DNA of 64,000 bases from JBJSXJ01 sp044235425 (GTDB lineage Bacteria; Planctomycetota; Planctomycetia; Pirellulales; Pirellulaceae). Positions 55,851 to 64,000 of the stretch are shown here, piece after piece; the stretch's first letter is position 1; each line of letters begins with the position of its first letter. Made by a program: the position numbers and the translations under genes. The DNA lies in assembly GCA_044235425.1 (NCBI GenBank), contig JBIIHW010000020.1, positions 1 to 64,000 of the forward strand, given 5' to 3'. The notes under the pieces were generated by a model. The model searched no databases. It saw nothing but the letters and a program-made list of their open reading frames with translations, and was not told the DNA's origin.

Positions 55851-57221
55851 ATGGTCAACACGCTCTATCTGCCGGAACTGCGCGAGTACCTGTTGGAGGA
55901 CAACACGGCCGAGCTGCGCGAGTTTTGTACCGCTCTGCATCCAGCGCGCGTGGCAGAGTTCATGGAAGGGTTGACGGCAGACGAGGCATGGCGAGTGCTG
56001 CGGCACGCGGATCCACTGCTGCGAGAGCAGATCTTTACCTACTTCGACCATGAACGACAGGTCGAGATCTTTCAGAAGCAATCGCGTGATGAGATCGCGA
56101 CACTCATCGCCGACTTATCGGCGGACGATCGAGTGGATTTGTTACATGATGTTGATCCGCAGGTGGTGGATGAGTTGATGCCAATGTTGACGCCGGAAGT
56201 GCGGCGCAACATTTTGCGGCTGCGTTCCTATCCGGAAGGTACCGCCGGGGCCATGATGACCACGGAGTATGCGCGATTGAGCAAGTCGCTTTCGGTGCGC
56301 GATGCTCTCGTTCAGCTCAGTCCACAAGCCGAGCATCTGGAAACGATTTACTACATTTATGTGGTCGACGATGAAGGCCATTTGCGCGGAGCGGTATCGG
56401 CGCGGCAACTGGTCTCGGCGATTGGCCGGCCCGAGGTGCGACTGGGTGATCTGGTCGAAACGGAACTCATCACCGCCAATGTAAATGAGGATCAAGAAGA
56501 AGTTGCCAGCAAAGTAGCGCGTTATGACTTGCTGGCGATTCCTGTAGTTGATGACAACATGCGGATGCTGGGAATCATCACGCACGACGACGTGATCGAC
56601 GTGATGCGAAAAGAGGCGGTGGAAGATGTGCAGATGATGGCCGGCGTCGCACCACTCGATGAGACCTACTTACGTACGTCGCTGCTTACGTTGAGCTGGA
56701 AGCGAGGCATGTGGCTGGTGGTATTGTTCTTTACCGCCATGTTCACCGCCTCGGCACTCAAGTGGTACGAACAGCGATTGGAGCAGTGGTCGTGGCTCAT
56801 CATGTTCATCCCGCTGGTGATGAGTAGTGGGGGGAATTCGGGGAATCAATCGGCAACGCTGATTATTGCGGCCTTGTCGACGAATGACGTCCGCTTGCAG
56901 GACTGGTTTCGAGTGATCCGGCGCGAGCTGATAGTGGGCCTGTTGCTGGGCCTGTTTTTGTCGGTCTGCGGGTTCGTCGTCGCCTTTATCCTGACGGCTC
57001 AGGAACCGGCAGTACATGGGCATGTACGCAGCATGCTCGTCATCCCGATCACCTTGGTCATGGTGGTCACGGCCGGTTCGGTGCTGGGATCTTTGCTGCC
57101 AATGCTGTTTAAAAGACTGGGGTTAGATCCGGCCCTCATGAGCAACCCATTTGTGGCTGGTTTGAGCGACATTTTGGCGATCATTATTTACATGACGGTC
57201 GCCCGAATCCTGCTGGTTTAG
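55851..57221 (+). CDS. mgtE: Magnesium transporter MgtE
   Basis: 456 residues. N-terminal superhelical MgtE_N domain (1-130, with ELREFCTALHPARVAEFMEG), a pair of CBS domains (about 135-255, GTAGAMMTTEYARLS and VARYDLLAIPVVDDN), a linking helix and five membrane helices (about 280-455) with the pore motif SSGGNSGNQSATLI. Magnesium bound by the cytosolic domains closes the channel. No magnesium riboswitch can fit the 58 bp before the gene. Confidence 0.95.
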   Translation: MVNTLYLPELREYLLEDNTAELREFCTALHPARVAEFMEGLTADEAWRVLRHADPLLREQIFTYFDHERQVEIFQKQSRDEIATLIADLSADDRVDLLHDVDPQVVDELMPMLTPEVRRNILRLRSYPEGTAGAMMTTEYARLSKSLSVRDALVQLSPQAEHLETIYYIYVVDDEGHLRGAVSARQLVSAIGRPEVRLGDLVETELITANVNEDQEEVASKVARYDLLAIPVVDDNMRMLGIITHDDVIDVMRKEAVEDVQMMAGVAPLDETYLRTSLLTLSWKRGMWLVVLFFTAMFTASALKWYEQRLEQWSWLIMFIPLVMSSGGNSGNQSATLIIAALSTNDVRLQDWFRVIRRELIVGLLLGLFLSVCGFVVAFILTAQEPAVHGHVRSMLVIPITLVMVVTAGSVLGSLLPMLFKRLGLDPALMSNPFVAGLSDILAIIIYMTVARILLV

Positions 57222-57325
57222 GGGAACCGCCCTGGAAGCCAGGGAGCGGGATGGCTAGGATAGTTGAGTTAGTTTTGTCAGGCCAATTTGCCGCCAGAAA
57301 CTCACAGGACAGGAAACTTCTACCC

Positions 57326-57736
57326 ATGCCGATCATTAAATTCGTCAAAGAGAAGAAGGAAATCGAAGTTCCAGCCGGTTCGTATTTGCGTGCCGAGGCG
57401 GTGAAGGCCGGAATCAATTTGAACTGCGGCGTCAATGGAATTGGTGCCGGTGTCAACAAAGTGATTAACTGCAGCAACCTGTCGATGGGGTTGACGGGCG
57501 GCACCTGTGGGACCTGTCGAGTGCTCATCAAGAAGGGGATGGAGAATACCAACCCGATGACGCTGCGTGAAAAAATTCGCTTCAAAGTGCCCCTCCCCGA
57601 TCCCGTCCCCGTCTGCCTCGCCTTCATCGGTCACGAAGACACCATGCGGTTGGCTTGCATGACCCAGGTGAACGGGGATATTGAAGTGGAGAGCAACCCG
57701 GAAGTGGATCTGTTCGGCGAGAATTTCTTCAGCTAG
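57326..57736 (+). CDS. 2Fe-2S ferredoxin-like protein
   Basis: 136 residues from the ATG at 57326; the frame from 57251 is not needed. MPIIKFVKEKKEIEVPAGSY is a ferredoxin-type N-terminal strand pair, followed by Cys35, Cys49, the GGTCGTCRV pair (Cys60, Cys63), Cys99 and RLACMTQV (Cys112). A set of four among these can ligate a 2Fe-2S cluster in the plant-ferredoxin fold. It is likely an electron carrier. The P-II gene begins 34 bp downstream, so the two are probably co-transcribed. Confidence 0.8.
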   Translation: MPIIKFVKEKKEIEVPAGSYLRAEAVKAGINLNCGVNGIGAGVNKVINCSNLSMGLTGGTCGTCRVLIKKGMENTNPMTLREKIRFKVPLPDPVPVCLAFIGHEDTMRLACMTQVNGDIEVESNPEVDLFGENFFS

Positions 57737-57770
57737 TGGCCAACCAGCACCACCACTGGGGAACCTCGTT

Positions 57771-58100
57771 GTGAAACAAATAATCGCGATCGTTCGCCCA
57801 TTCCTTGCTGAAAAAGTACTCGAGAATCTCAAGCGAGCTCCCCTGGAAGCGCTTTGTGTCCAGGAAGTGAAAGGCTTCGGGCGCCAAAAGAGCTACCTCA
57901 ATGAGTACTCGGAGGGCGAGTATTCGCAGGCTTATCTGCCGAAAGTCGAGATTTCGCTCTGGGTGGAAGACGCGCGAGTGGATGAAATCGTGCGGCGGAT
58001 CGTCGAAGTGGCTCGCTCCGGACGCATGGGGGACGGCAAAATTTTCGTCGTCCCCGTCGCTCGTCACACCAGTACCATCGACATTGCCACTCACCGCTAA
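57771..58100 (+). CDS. P-II family nitrogen regulatory protein
   Basis: 109 residues from a GTG at 57771. MKQIIAIVRPFLAEKVLENL is the P-II beta1-alpha1 start. The T-loop region GRQKSYLNEYSEGEYSQAYL has the standard length and keeps Tyr46 and the uridylylation-site Tyr51. LPKV and the B-loop GRMGDGKIFV are also present. The C-terminus departs from GlnB/GlnK: ARHTSTIDIATHR replaces the usual RIRTGE segment. Such trimeric sensors bind ATP/ADP and 2-oxoglutarate and control partner proteins. No amtB, glnA or uridylyltransferase gene is nearby; the ferredoxin is its immediate neighbour. Confidence 0.88.
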   Translation: MKQIIAIVRPFLAEKVLENLKRAPLEALCVQEVKGFGRQKSYLNEYSEGEYSQAYLPKVEISLWVEDARVDEIVRRIVEVARSGRMGDGKIFVVPVARHTSTIDIATHR

Positions 58101-58141
58101 CGGAAATCCGCTAACCACTCACCGCTAACGACAGCACGACA

Positions 58142-59554
58142 CTAGCTGAATAGTTCTCGGAGCGGTTCGCCGTGGGGTAAGACCGCCACGGGACGACCGG
58201 AGGCGGTCAAGTAAGCCTTGCGAGTGTCGATGCCGAGATGCTGATAGATGGTAGCCAGTACGTCGTGCGGCGGTTTGGGATTCTCGCGAGGAAAGGCACC
58301 GTTGCTGTCGGAGGCTCCCAGCACTCGCCCACCTTTCACTCGACCACCCGCCAGTGCCGCACTAAATACGTTCGGGTAGTGATCGCGACCAGCATCTTTG
58401 TTAACGCGCGGCGTACGACCGAATTCGCCCCAGGCGACGACGAGTGTCGATTCCAGCAAGCCACGTTCTTCCAGATCGTTGATTAACGCCGTGTAAGCTT
58501 GATCCCAGCGCGGCAAGAAACCACGACGCAGCGAGTCGAAGCCCAAGACATGCGTGTCCCACCAACGTAAATCGACAGTCACTAACCGTACCCCCGCCTC
58601 CACCAAGCGTCGCGCAAGCAGCATTCGCTGACTCCAAGCCGGCGCGCCACAGCGATTGGCGGCACCCGGATCGAACGCCGGCATAAAGCCATACTTCTCG
58701 CGCAGTGCCGGCGATTCGGCATCCAGATCGAAGGCCCGCTGAGCGGCGGGGGAGGCCAGAATATCCCAGGCTCGCTGACCAAATCGGTCGAGTGCTTCCA
58801 TCTGGCCACGACTATCCAGCTCGCGACGGATATTGTCGAGGCCTCCCAGCAGATTACGACGCTCCCCTAGCCGATCGACCGTTAGCCCCTCGGCAATCGC
58901 AAAATTCTTCATCTGGAACGGGCCAGGCTGAGCGGGATCGGCGCCGGTTTCAAACGGCTTGTACGAAACGCCCAAATAGGCTGATCCAGTGCCTGGCACC
59001 ATTTTGGGAATCATGACATAAGCCGGTAAATCCCGGCGGCGATCCCCTAACTGTTCAGCCACAATCGAACCACAACTAGGATGAATGTTCTCATCCGGGT
59101 TGGGACCAGGGTTATAGCCCGTAAAACAGATCTGATCGCCAGTCGAATGCCCCGCATCGTGATGATTTAAACTGCGCACGATCGACCACTTATGCATGAT
59201 CTGCGCTGTCTTCGGCAGCATGTCGGTCACTTGAATCCCAGGCACACTCGTATCGATCGTGCCAAATTCCCCCCGGAACTCTTCCGGTGCATCGGGCTTG
59301 GGATCCCACATGTCGATGTGACTGGGCCCGCCTCGCATCCACAGGATAATGACCGAGTTCTCTCGGGCCGGCTGAGTGCCATTGGCGGCCAAAACCGCTT
59401 CGTGACGAAGCAATTCGGACAGGCTGAGCCCGGTTGCACCCAGAGCACCCACCCGCAAAAACGCTCGCCGATCGGCCACTCGCCGCCGAAACTCCGCACA
59501 GGTCCGATCGAGTCCCGTTTGGACCACCGCTGACGTTTGCTTGCGACCGTTCAT
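58142..59554 (-). CDS. DUF1501 protein, Tat-exported
   Basis: 470 residues from the ATG at 59554. Leader VADRRAFLRVGALGATGLSL. Core segments MRGGPSHIDMWDPKPDAPEE, NHHDAGHSTGDQ, AWGEFGRTPRVNKDAGRDHY and ALAGGRVKGG. It belongs to a different DUF1501 subgroup from those at 10-15 kb and is close to the one at 61357-62625. It has no DUF1549/1553 partner in the window; the preceding gene on its strand encodes glycerate kinase. Confidence 0.92.
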   Translation of the reverse strand: MNGRKQTSAVVQTGLDRTCAEFRRRVADRRAFLRVGALGATGLSLSELLRHEAVLAANGTQPARENSVIILWMRGGPSHIDMWDPKPDAPEEFRGEFGTIDTSVPGIQVTDMLPKTAQIMHKWSIVRSLNHHDAGHSTGDQICFTGYNPGPNPDENIHPSCGSIVAEQLGDRRRDLPAYVMIPKMVPGTGSAYLGVSYKPFETGADPAQPGPFQMKNFAIAEGLTVDRLGERRNLLGGLDNIRRELDSRGQMEALDRFGQRAWDILASPAAQRAFDLDAESPALREKYGFMPAFDPGAANRCGAPAWSQRMLLARRLVEAGVRLVTVDLRWWDTHVLGFDSLRRGFLPRWDQAYTALINDLEERGLLESTLVVAWGEFGRTPRVNKDAGRDHYPNVFSAALAGGRVKGGRVLGASDSNGAFPRENPKPPHDVLATIYQHLGIDTRKAYLTASGRPVAVLPHGEPLRELFS

Positions 59555-59844
59555 GGAACACCTCGAACATCGGAACTCGCCACCACCAACCAACCAGGCA
59601 AACGAACCGCAAACGAATCATCCGCAGCAGGTTCGTTCCATCCAGCCTTTCTTATATATCGACCCGGCGCCGAGGAATCAACACAAGGAAGGCGGAAGGC
59701 GGAAGGCGGGAAGGCTCGAGGCGGGAAGGCTGGAGGCTGGGGGCTGGAGGCGGGAAGGCTGGAGGCATGGTGCACGCGTTCCAGGCGTTTACACGCCTGG
59801 CTAGTGAATGCCATCGCTCCGCGATATCGGAGGAACCCGATCGC
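59555..59844. repeat. Short GGAAGGC repeats and an inverted hairpin module
   Basis: Between about 59687 and 59766 there are about ten GGAAGGCGG, GGAAGGCTGGAGG and related short units. They are followed by the hairpin CCAGGCGTTTACACGCCTGG (about 59780-59799) and GAATGCCATCGCTCCGCGAT, which is the dispersed module of 3331 and 36178 in reverse orientation. No gene. Confidence 0.8.
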
Positions 59845-61347
59845 TTAACTGGCCTTGCCACCGGCGGTCACGACAATACGCAGATCGCAGACGTTCGTGT
59901 GAGTGGGGCCGGTCTTAAGGAGTGCCCCCAGAGGCTCGAAAAAGTGATAGGCGTCATTGCGACGGAGGTAATCGGCGGAGTTTAGGCCGAGTTTCCGAGC
60001 GGCTTCCAGAATGGATGCATCCATCCAGGCACCCGCTGCGTCCGTCGGGCCATCCTCCCCGTCCGTGCCACCCGACAGCAATACCCAGTCACCACAACTC
60101 AACTCGAGCGGGTCGACCCGGTGAGTCATAAGTTCCTGAGGCGCTAAGGGCGCTACTCGCGGATTGCTCTCCACATCGGCCGCAGCGGCGAGTACCAGTT
60201 GCTGATTGCGGCCACCTCGACCCCGCTTCGCGGCCGCCACCAGACGCACCACCGGCTCACCACCACTAACATAAACCGCTCGCTGACCCGTGGCACTCAT
60301 CACTCGCAGTTGCTCAGCCAAAGCTCGCCCAATCTCCTCCGCTGGCCCTTCCAGAGCAGTCGCGGAATGAGCGGTTACGTGGTAGCCGAGCCGGCGGGCT
60401 TCCTCAGCAGCCGCCGCTACCGCCACCGCGTTATTCCCAATCACTCGGTTTCGCACCACACAGCCACTGGGTGTTACCCAATCGTGATCCTCCAAACCTG
60501 CTCGCTGCTCGGCTGCTAGCTGCTCGGCTTGTTGCTGCTCGCGGAGCAGCTGCCAGACCTGAGCGGGAACGTCGGCCTTCGTCGCCTCAAACCGCTCTAA
60601 GATCTCGAGTGCCTCGCTGGCTGTATGCAGACGGGGAACTGTCGCGCCGGAGGCGATGATGTCGAGTGGATCGCCGAGCACGTCCGAGATTATCAGCGAC
60701 CACATCCGACCCGCCCGACAAGCCCGTGCCAGTCCGCCACCTTTCACTCGACTGAGCCGCTGTCTCACGATATTGAGCTGCTGAATGTTCGCTCCTGCCC
60801 CGCTCAAAAATCGGGTGATCTGCTGTTTATCAGCCAGCGTGATACCATCGAGTGGAGCGGGCATGAGTGCCGAGCCACCACCGGAAATCAGCGCTACGCA
60901 CAGGTCTCGCGGACCCAGCTCGCCGACGAGCTGCAGGATCCGCTCGCTGCCCTGCACTCCCGCTTCCGTCGGTTCGTTCAAGCCGGCGGGACGAGCGGCA
61001 TGGAGTGTGATCCAGCGCAGCGGTCGCACACAGTCGGCAGGCACATTGAGCCAACCGGTCAGTTGTACCTGCTCGGCCACTTCCCTTAAGGCCTCTTCCG
61101 CACCGGCGGCCATGCCAGCGCCCGCCTTGCCTGCTCCAATGACCACGAGGCGATCGATTTCGGAAAGTGGGATGAGTTCGCGCGGAGCGTCCGCGGAGCC
61201 AAGCCGAATCACTCGCTGGCCAGCATGCCAGTCGAGTGCCAAGTGAGCTCGTACCAAACGAGCGGCATCAACCGCCGCCACCCCCGCGCGCCAGATCGAC
61301 CAAGCATCGGCACGCGCTGCATCAAGAGTTTTTTCGTTGTCCACCAA
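59845..61347 (-). CDS. Glycerate 2-kinase (DUF4147/MOFRL family)
   Basis: 500 residues. The N-terminal DUF4147 domain carries IGAGKAGAGMA, ALISGGGSALMPAP (phosphate-binding) and VKGGGLARAC; the C-terminal MOFRL domain carries VRLVAAAKRGRGGRNQQLVLAAA and LLSGGTDGEDGPTDAAGAW. The expected reaction is ATP-dependent phosphorylation of D-glycerate to 2-phosphoglycerate. A Gln/Glu-rich segment near 240-260 is an insertion. The DUF1501 gene 61357-62625 ends 9 bp before its start, so the two are co-transcribed. Confidence 0.92.
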   Translation of the reverse strand: MVDNEKTLDAARADAWSIWRAGVAAVDAARLVRAHLALDWHAGQRVIRLGSADAPRELIPLSEIDRLVVIGAGKAGAGMAAGAEEALREVAEQVQLTGWLNVPADCVRPLRWITLHAARPAGLNEPTEAGVQGSERILQLVGELGPRDLCVALISGGGSALMPAPLDGITLADKQQITRFLSGAGANIQQLNIVRQRLSRVKGGGLARACRAGRMWSLIISDVLGDPLDIIASGATVPRLHTASEALEILERFEATKADVPAQVWQLLREQQQAEQLAAEQRAGLEDHDWVTPSGCVVRNRVIGNNAVAVAAAAEEARRLGYHVTAHSATALEGPAEEIGRALAEQLRVMSATGQRAVYVSGGEPVVRLVAAAKRGRGGRNQQLVLAAAADVESNPRVAPLAPQELMTHRVDPLELSCGDWVLLSGGTDGEDGPTDAAGAWMDASILEAARKLGLNSADYLRRNDAYHFFEPLGALLKTGPTHTNVCDLRIVVTAGGKAS

Positions 61348-61356
61348 CTCGAACTC

Positions 61357-62625
61357 TTAGCCCACTAATTCACGGATGGGCAAGCGATGATCAACCAAGT
61401 ACTGCGGACGACCGTTCGGGTCGAGTACCTTGGTCGCATGATCAATGCCGAGGTTGTGATAGAGAGTGGCAAACACTTCCTGCAGATGAACTGGTCGATC
61501 CTTCGCCTCTTCCGCATAGCGACTTGATTCACCAATCACCTGACCTACCTTCATGCCGCCACCGGCCAAGAAGCCCATCGCCACTCGCGACCAGTGATCG
61601 CGACCAGCCGAGGCGTTCACGCGGGGAGTACGACCGAATTCACCCCACATCACCACGGTCACATCTTGATCCAACCCGCGATCTTTCAGATCCCCCAGCA
61701 ACGCACTCATCGCGCGATCCAGCTTCGGAAGCTGCTGCTTCAGCGACGTAAAGTTGGCACTGTGCGTATCCCAGCCACCCCAATCAAAGGTGACCACTCG
61801 CACGCCCGCTTCAATCAAGCGGCGCGACGTCAAGAACATATTGCCGTCCTTGCCGTACCGCTCACGCACCTTGGCATCTTCTTTGTTGAGGTCCAAAGCG
61901 TCCGCCACTTGACCACTCGTCACCACATCCACCGCTCGCTGCGTGAAGGAGTCGAAGGCGTTCATCTGACCACTGCCATCGACGTCCCGGCGAATGCGAT
62001 CGAGTGACGACAACAAGTTCGTCCGCGATTCCAGACGATCGGCGGTCATCCCACCAACCAATTTCAAATCTCCACCCTGCGGCTGATACGGCTTGTAAAC
62101 CGGTCCCAGGAAACCCGGATAGCCCATGTTGTAGCTGACAAACGGCGGAGCACCGCTAGCAGAGGGTCCCTGCAGCTTCGACACCACGCTCCCCAGCGAC
62201 GGACGTCCACCAACATTTCGCAAATCATTGCGACCAAATCCGGTCGATGTGTGGAAATTGCTGTGATCGTCGTACATCCCCGTCAATGAGCGAATCACCG
62301 CAAAACGATCCGCCATGCCGGCTAACAGCGGCATATGTTCGCAAATCTCGATTCCCGAGACGTTCGTCTTGATCGGGTTGAATTCCCCGCGGAACTCCAC
62401 CGGCGCTTCCGGCTTAAGATCGAACATGTCCTGATGCGATGGGCCACCACCTAGATGAATGTTGATCACCGCCTTGTGCTTCGCAGGCGAAGCCGCTCGA
62501 GCGTCCGCTCGCAGCAAATCCGCTAACGTCAAACCACCGATCCCCAGAGCCCCAATCTTCAAGAACTGACGGCGCGATTGTCCGTCACAGTACCGGCCGA
62601 CACCACGATTCATGACTTCGAGCAT
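61357..62625 (-). CDS. DUF1501 protein, Tat-exported
   Basis: 422 residues from the ATG at 62625, preceded at proper distance by AAGG; the Met four codons later is an alternative. Leader SRRQFLKIGALGIGGLTLAD. Core segments LGGGPSHQDMFDLKPEAPVE, HSNFHTSTGFGR, WGEFGRTPRVNASAGRDHW and FLAGGGMKVGQ. It shares its subgroup with 58142-59554. It is the first gene of a likely DUF1501-glycerate kinase operon. Confidence 0.92.
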   Translation of the reverse strand: MLEVMNRGVGRYCDGQSRRQFLKIGALGIGGLTLADLLRADARAASPAKHKAVINIHLGGGPSHQDMFDLKPEAPVEFRGEFNPIKTNVSGIEICEHMPLLAGMADRFAVIRSLTGMYDDHSNFHTSTGFGRNDLRNVGGRPSLGSVVSKLQGPSASGAPPFVSYNMGYPGFLGPVYKPYQPQGGDLKLVGGMTADRLESRTNLLSSLDRIRRDVDGSGQMNAFDSFTQRAVDVVTSGQVADALDLNKEDAKVRERYGKDGNMFLTSRRLIEAGVRVVTFDWGGWDTHSANFTSLKQQLPKLDRAMSALLGDLKDRGLDQDVTVVMWGEFGRTPRVNASAGRDHWSRVAMGFLAGGGMKVGQVIGESSRYAEEAKDRPVHLQEVFATLYHNLGIDHATKVLDPNGRPQYLVDHRLPIRELVG

Positions 62626-62757
62626 AACTTGTACCTTATGGGCTGGACTCCAAATCCAACAGTTTAACCAAGCCGACACAGACGACCGCTAAGCACCCAA
62701 CGCAGACCGCCGTTATACGTTCATCGGCCATTTCAATCAATACTTTTTGATATGTTT

Positions 62758-63822
62758 TCAAAAATCAGCGGGAGACACGGGGATGGGTTGGCCGCCGCGG
62801 AGCACGGATTCGGTTTGTTTGTGGCAGAGCACGACGGCATCGCAGGCTAAGTCGCCTCCCAGAATGGGTGACGGTGTGCCGCTTTCGAGCGACTTCACCA
62901 CTTCTTGTATCTCGAGCTGAAATGCATCGATCGGTCCCGCTTCTCCTAAATCCACGGTCACGGCCTTCCCCGAGTCATCAAACAAGGTGAGCGGGAGGAC
63001 GCGAGGTTTTGATTCACCGGCCACCCAGGCGAGTTCAAAGCTGAGCGTGGCGCGTTCGAGGTGAATTTCAAATCCGTGAGTGAATGACCGGCCTTGCTGG
63101 TTGATCACTCCCGAACTGGCACTCACCACCAACCGCGGGTCCGCGAATTGAAACAAGGTGTTACAGAATTCGACGACTTCCCCGCGCATTCGTCCCTGCG
63201 ACATCACTGCCGTTGGCATCCCGAAGAGGAAGCGAATGAAATGAGCGTCGTGGACATGGAGGTCCACGAGTGGCCCGCCCACTCGGAGTGGATCGTAGAA
63301 GTCTTTCAGCCAGAGCGGATCGGAGATAATTCGTTTGAATGAGCCACCTAAGAGTGCGCCGTACTGGCCACTGGCGATCACTTGGCGAGCGTATGCATAC
63401 TCGGGAAAAAACGGCAACACTTGGCCGACGAGTACTTGTTTTCCGGTGCGCTGAGCGGCGGCAACCATGCGCTGGCATTCAGCGGCCGTCAGCGCCATCG
63501 GCTTCTCGACGAACACATGCTTACCCGCCTCGAGTGCTCGAATGGTCGCCTCGCAGTGCAAATCGGGTGGCAGGCAGAGGTCGATGAGATCGACGTTGGG
63601 ATCTGCGATGAGGTCGTCGAGTTCTTCGTGTTTAGCGATCCCGTCCAGATTTACTTGTTCACCGGGCGGCCCGAAGTTGCCCTGAATCCCCCGCCAATCA
63701 CCCGCCAGCTTTTTTGGATCGCGCGTCGCGATCGCCGTCAGCTTCACGGACGGCACCTGTTTGTAGGCCAGGTAATGAATCCAGCCCATGAACCCAATGC
63801 CTGCAATTCCCACTCGTACCAT
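62758..63822 (-). CDS. Gfo/Idh/MocA family oxidoreductase
   Basis: 354 residues, no signal peptide. Rossmann motif VGIAGIGFMGWIHYLAYKQ, VDLIDLCLPPDLHCE and HVFVEKPMALTAAEC, with the EKP catalytic Lys. The substrate domain includes LVDLHVHDAHFIRFLFG. An AGAGGAT just upstream of the ATG serves as ribosome site. The cytoplasmic location distinguishes it from the Tat-exported relative at 39270-40607; substrate unknown. Confidence 0.92.
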   Translation of the reverse strand: MVRVGIAGIGFMGWIHYLAYKQVPSVKLTAIATRDPKKLAGDWRGIQGNFGPPGEQVNLDGIAKHEELDDLIADPNVDLIDLCLPPDLHCEATIRALEAGKHVFVEKPMALTAAECQRMVAAAQRTGKQVLVGQVLPFFPEYAYARQVIASGQYGALLGGSFKRIISDPLWLKDFYDPLRVGGPLVDLHVHDAHFIRFLFGMPTAVMSQGRMRGEVVEFCNTLFQFADPRLVVSASSGVINQQGRSFTHGFEIHLERATLSFELAWVAGESKPRVLPLTLFDDSGKAVTVDLGEAGPIDAFQLEIQEVVKSLESGTPSPILGGDLACDAVVLCHKQTESVLRGGQPIPVSPADF

Positions 63823-63879
63823 ATCGACATCCTCTCACTTGAATAACTTCGATTCAACTTGCATTTCCGGCCCCACTCA

Positions 63880-64000
63880 TCAGCGCCGCGCTTGACCTTG
63901 GTCGAGTAGTGCCCAGGAATTGGAGACGTTATTGCCAAAATCCTGATGTCGATCGAGTTTCCAGACGACCCGTTTGGACTTTGGTTCGACTTCGATGAGC
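63880..64000 (-). CDS. 3' end of a gene running off the window (beta-propeller-like)
   Basis: The last 121 bases on the minus strand read LIEVEPKSKRVVWKLDRHQD followed by FGNNVSNSWALLDQ, then GQARR and a TGA. The phrase IEVEPKSKRVVWKL is typical of the last blade of PQQ-type or other propeller proteins of planctomycetes. Only about 40 codons are visible, so the assignment is tentative. It ends 57 bp before the Gfo/Idh/MocA start on the same strand. Confidence 0.6.
   Translation of the reverse strand, partial: LIEVEPKSKRVVWKLDRHQDFGNNVSNSWALLDQGQARR

Overview
The window looks like chromosomal DNA of a planctomycete, probably of the Pirellula/Blastopirellula type. The evidence is the gene families, which are close to diagnostic for the phylum: six DUF1501 proteins, one DUF1552 protein, three DUF1549/DUF1553 proteins (two with an N-terminal planctomycete cytochrome c domain), one DUF1587/1592/1588/1585 protein and one DUF1559 protein. 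Shine-Dalgarno signals are sparse, and many secreted proteins begin with twin-arginine or Sec-type leaders.

Layout. 1-6.7 kb is repeat-rich and gene-poor. It holds 33-bp minisatellites, hairpin modules, a Fic AMP-transferase-type protein and an SGNH/GDSL hydrolase. Two 482-bp direct repeats, identical by eye, flank these two genes. The right repeat runs into an intact tRNA-Arg(ACG) gene and the left one stops exactly at the anticodon loop, so 1182-1223 is a 3' tRNA fragment. 7-15.3 kb is a run of secreted-protein genes: one large cytochrome/DUF1549/DUF1553 gene followed by three DUF1501 genes, two of them an obvious tandem duplication. 15-17 kb has a lone ABC-type substrate-binding protein and a four-helix membrane protein. 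17.5-30.3 kb has a DUF1592-type/DUF1552 pair, an Nramp-like transporter, an NHL-repeat protein, a Spy-like protein, a DUF1549/1553 plus DUF1501 pair and a DUF1559 protein. 30.4-31.2 kb is a decayed IS4-type element with perfect inverted repeats. 31.4-36 kb has a di-heme oxidoreductase, a ribosomal S1-like protein and two small hypotheticals.

36-37.7 kb has no gene. It is a 44-bp array followed by an 84-bp array of eleven in-register copies, each carrying a hairpin; related hairpin modules occur at 3.3 kb and 59.8 kb. 37.7-43.2 kb has a J-domain-like membrane protein, a Gfo/Idh/MocA oxidoreductase and a U32 peptidase-family (RlhA-like) protein. 43.4-51.9 kb is a six-gene minus-strand cluster: desaturase, M81 peptidase, ROK kinase, lepA, signal peptidase I and a beta-hydroxyacid dehydrogenase. 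52-58.1 kb has a third cytochrome/DUF1549/1553 protein, mgtE, a 2Fe-2S ferredoxin and a P-II protein. 58.1-64 kb, all on the minus strand, has two DUF1501 proteins around a glycerate kinase, another Gfo/Idh/MocA protein and the 3' end of a further gene.

The pairing of DUF1549/1553 or DUF1592-type genes with DUF1501 or DUF1552 genes is a recurrent planctomycete arrangement whose biochemical role is not established; here it occurs three times. Unusual architectures include a signal peptidase I carrying a zinc ribbon, a probable beta-sandwich insert and a TEKA repeat. I found no CRISPR array, integrase or complete defence system. Coordinates and domain calls come from reading the sequence; no database search was run.
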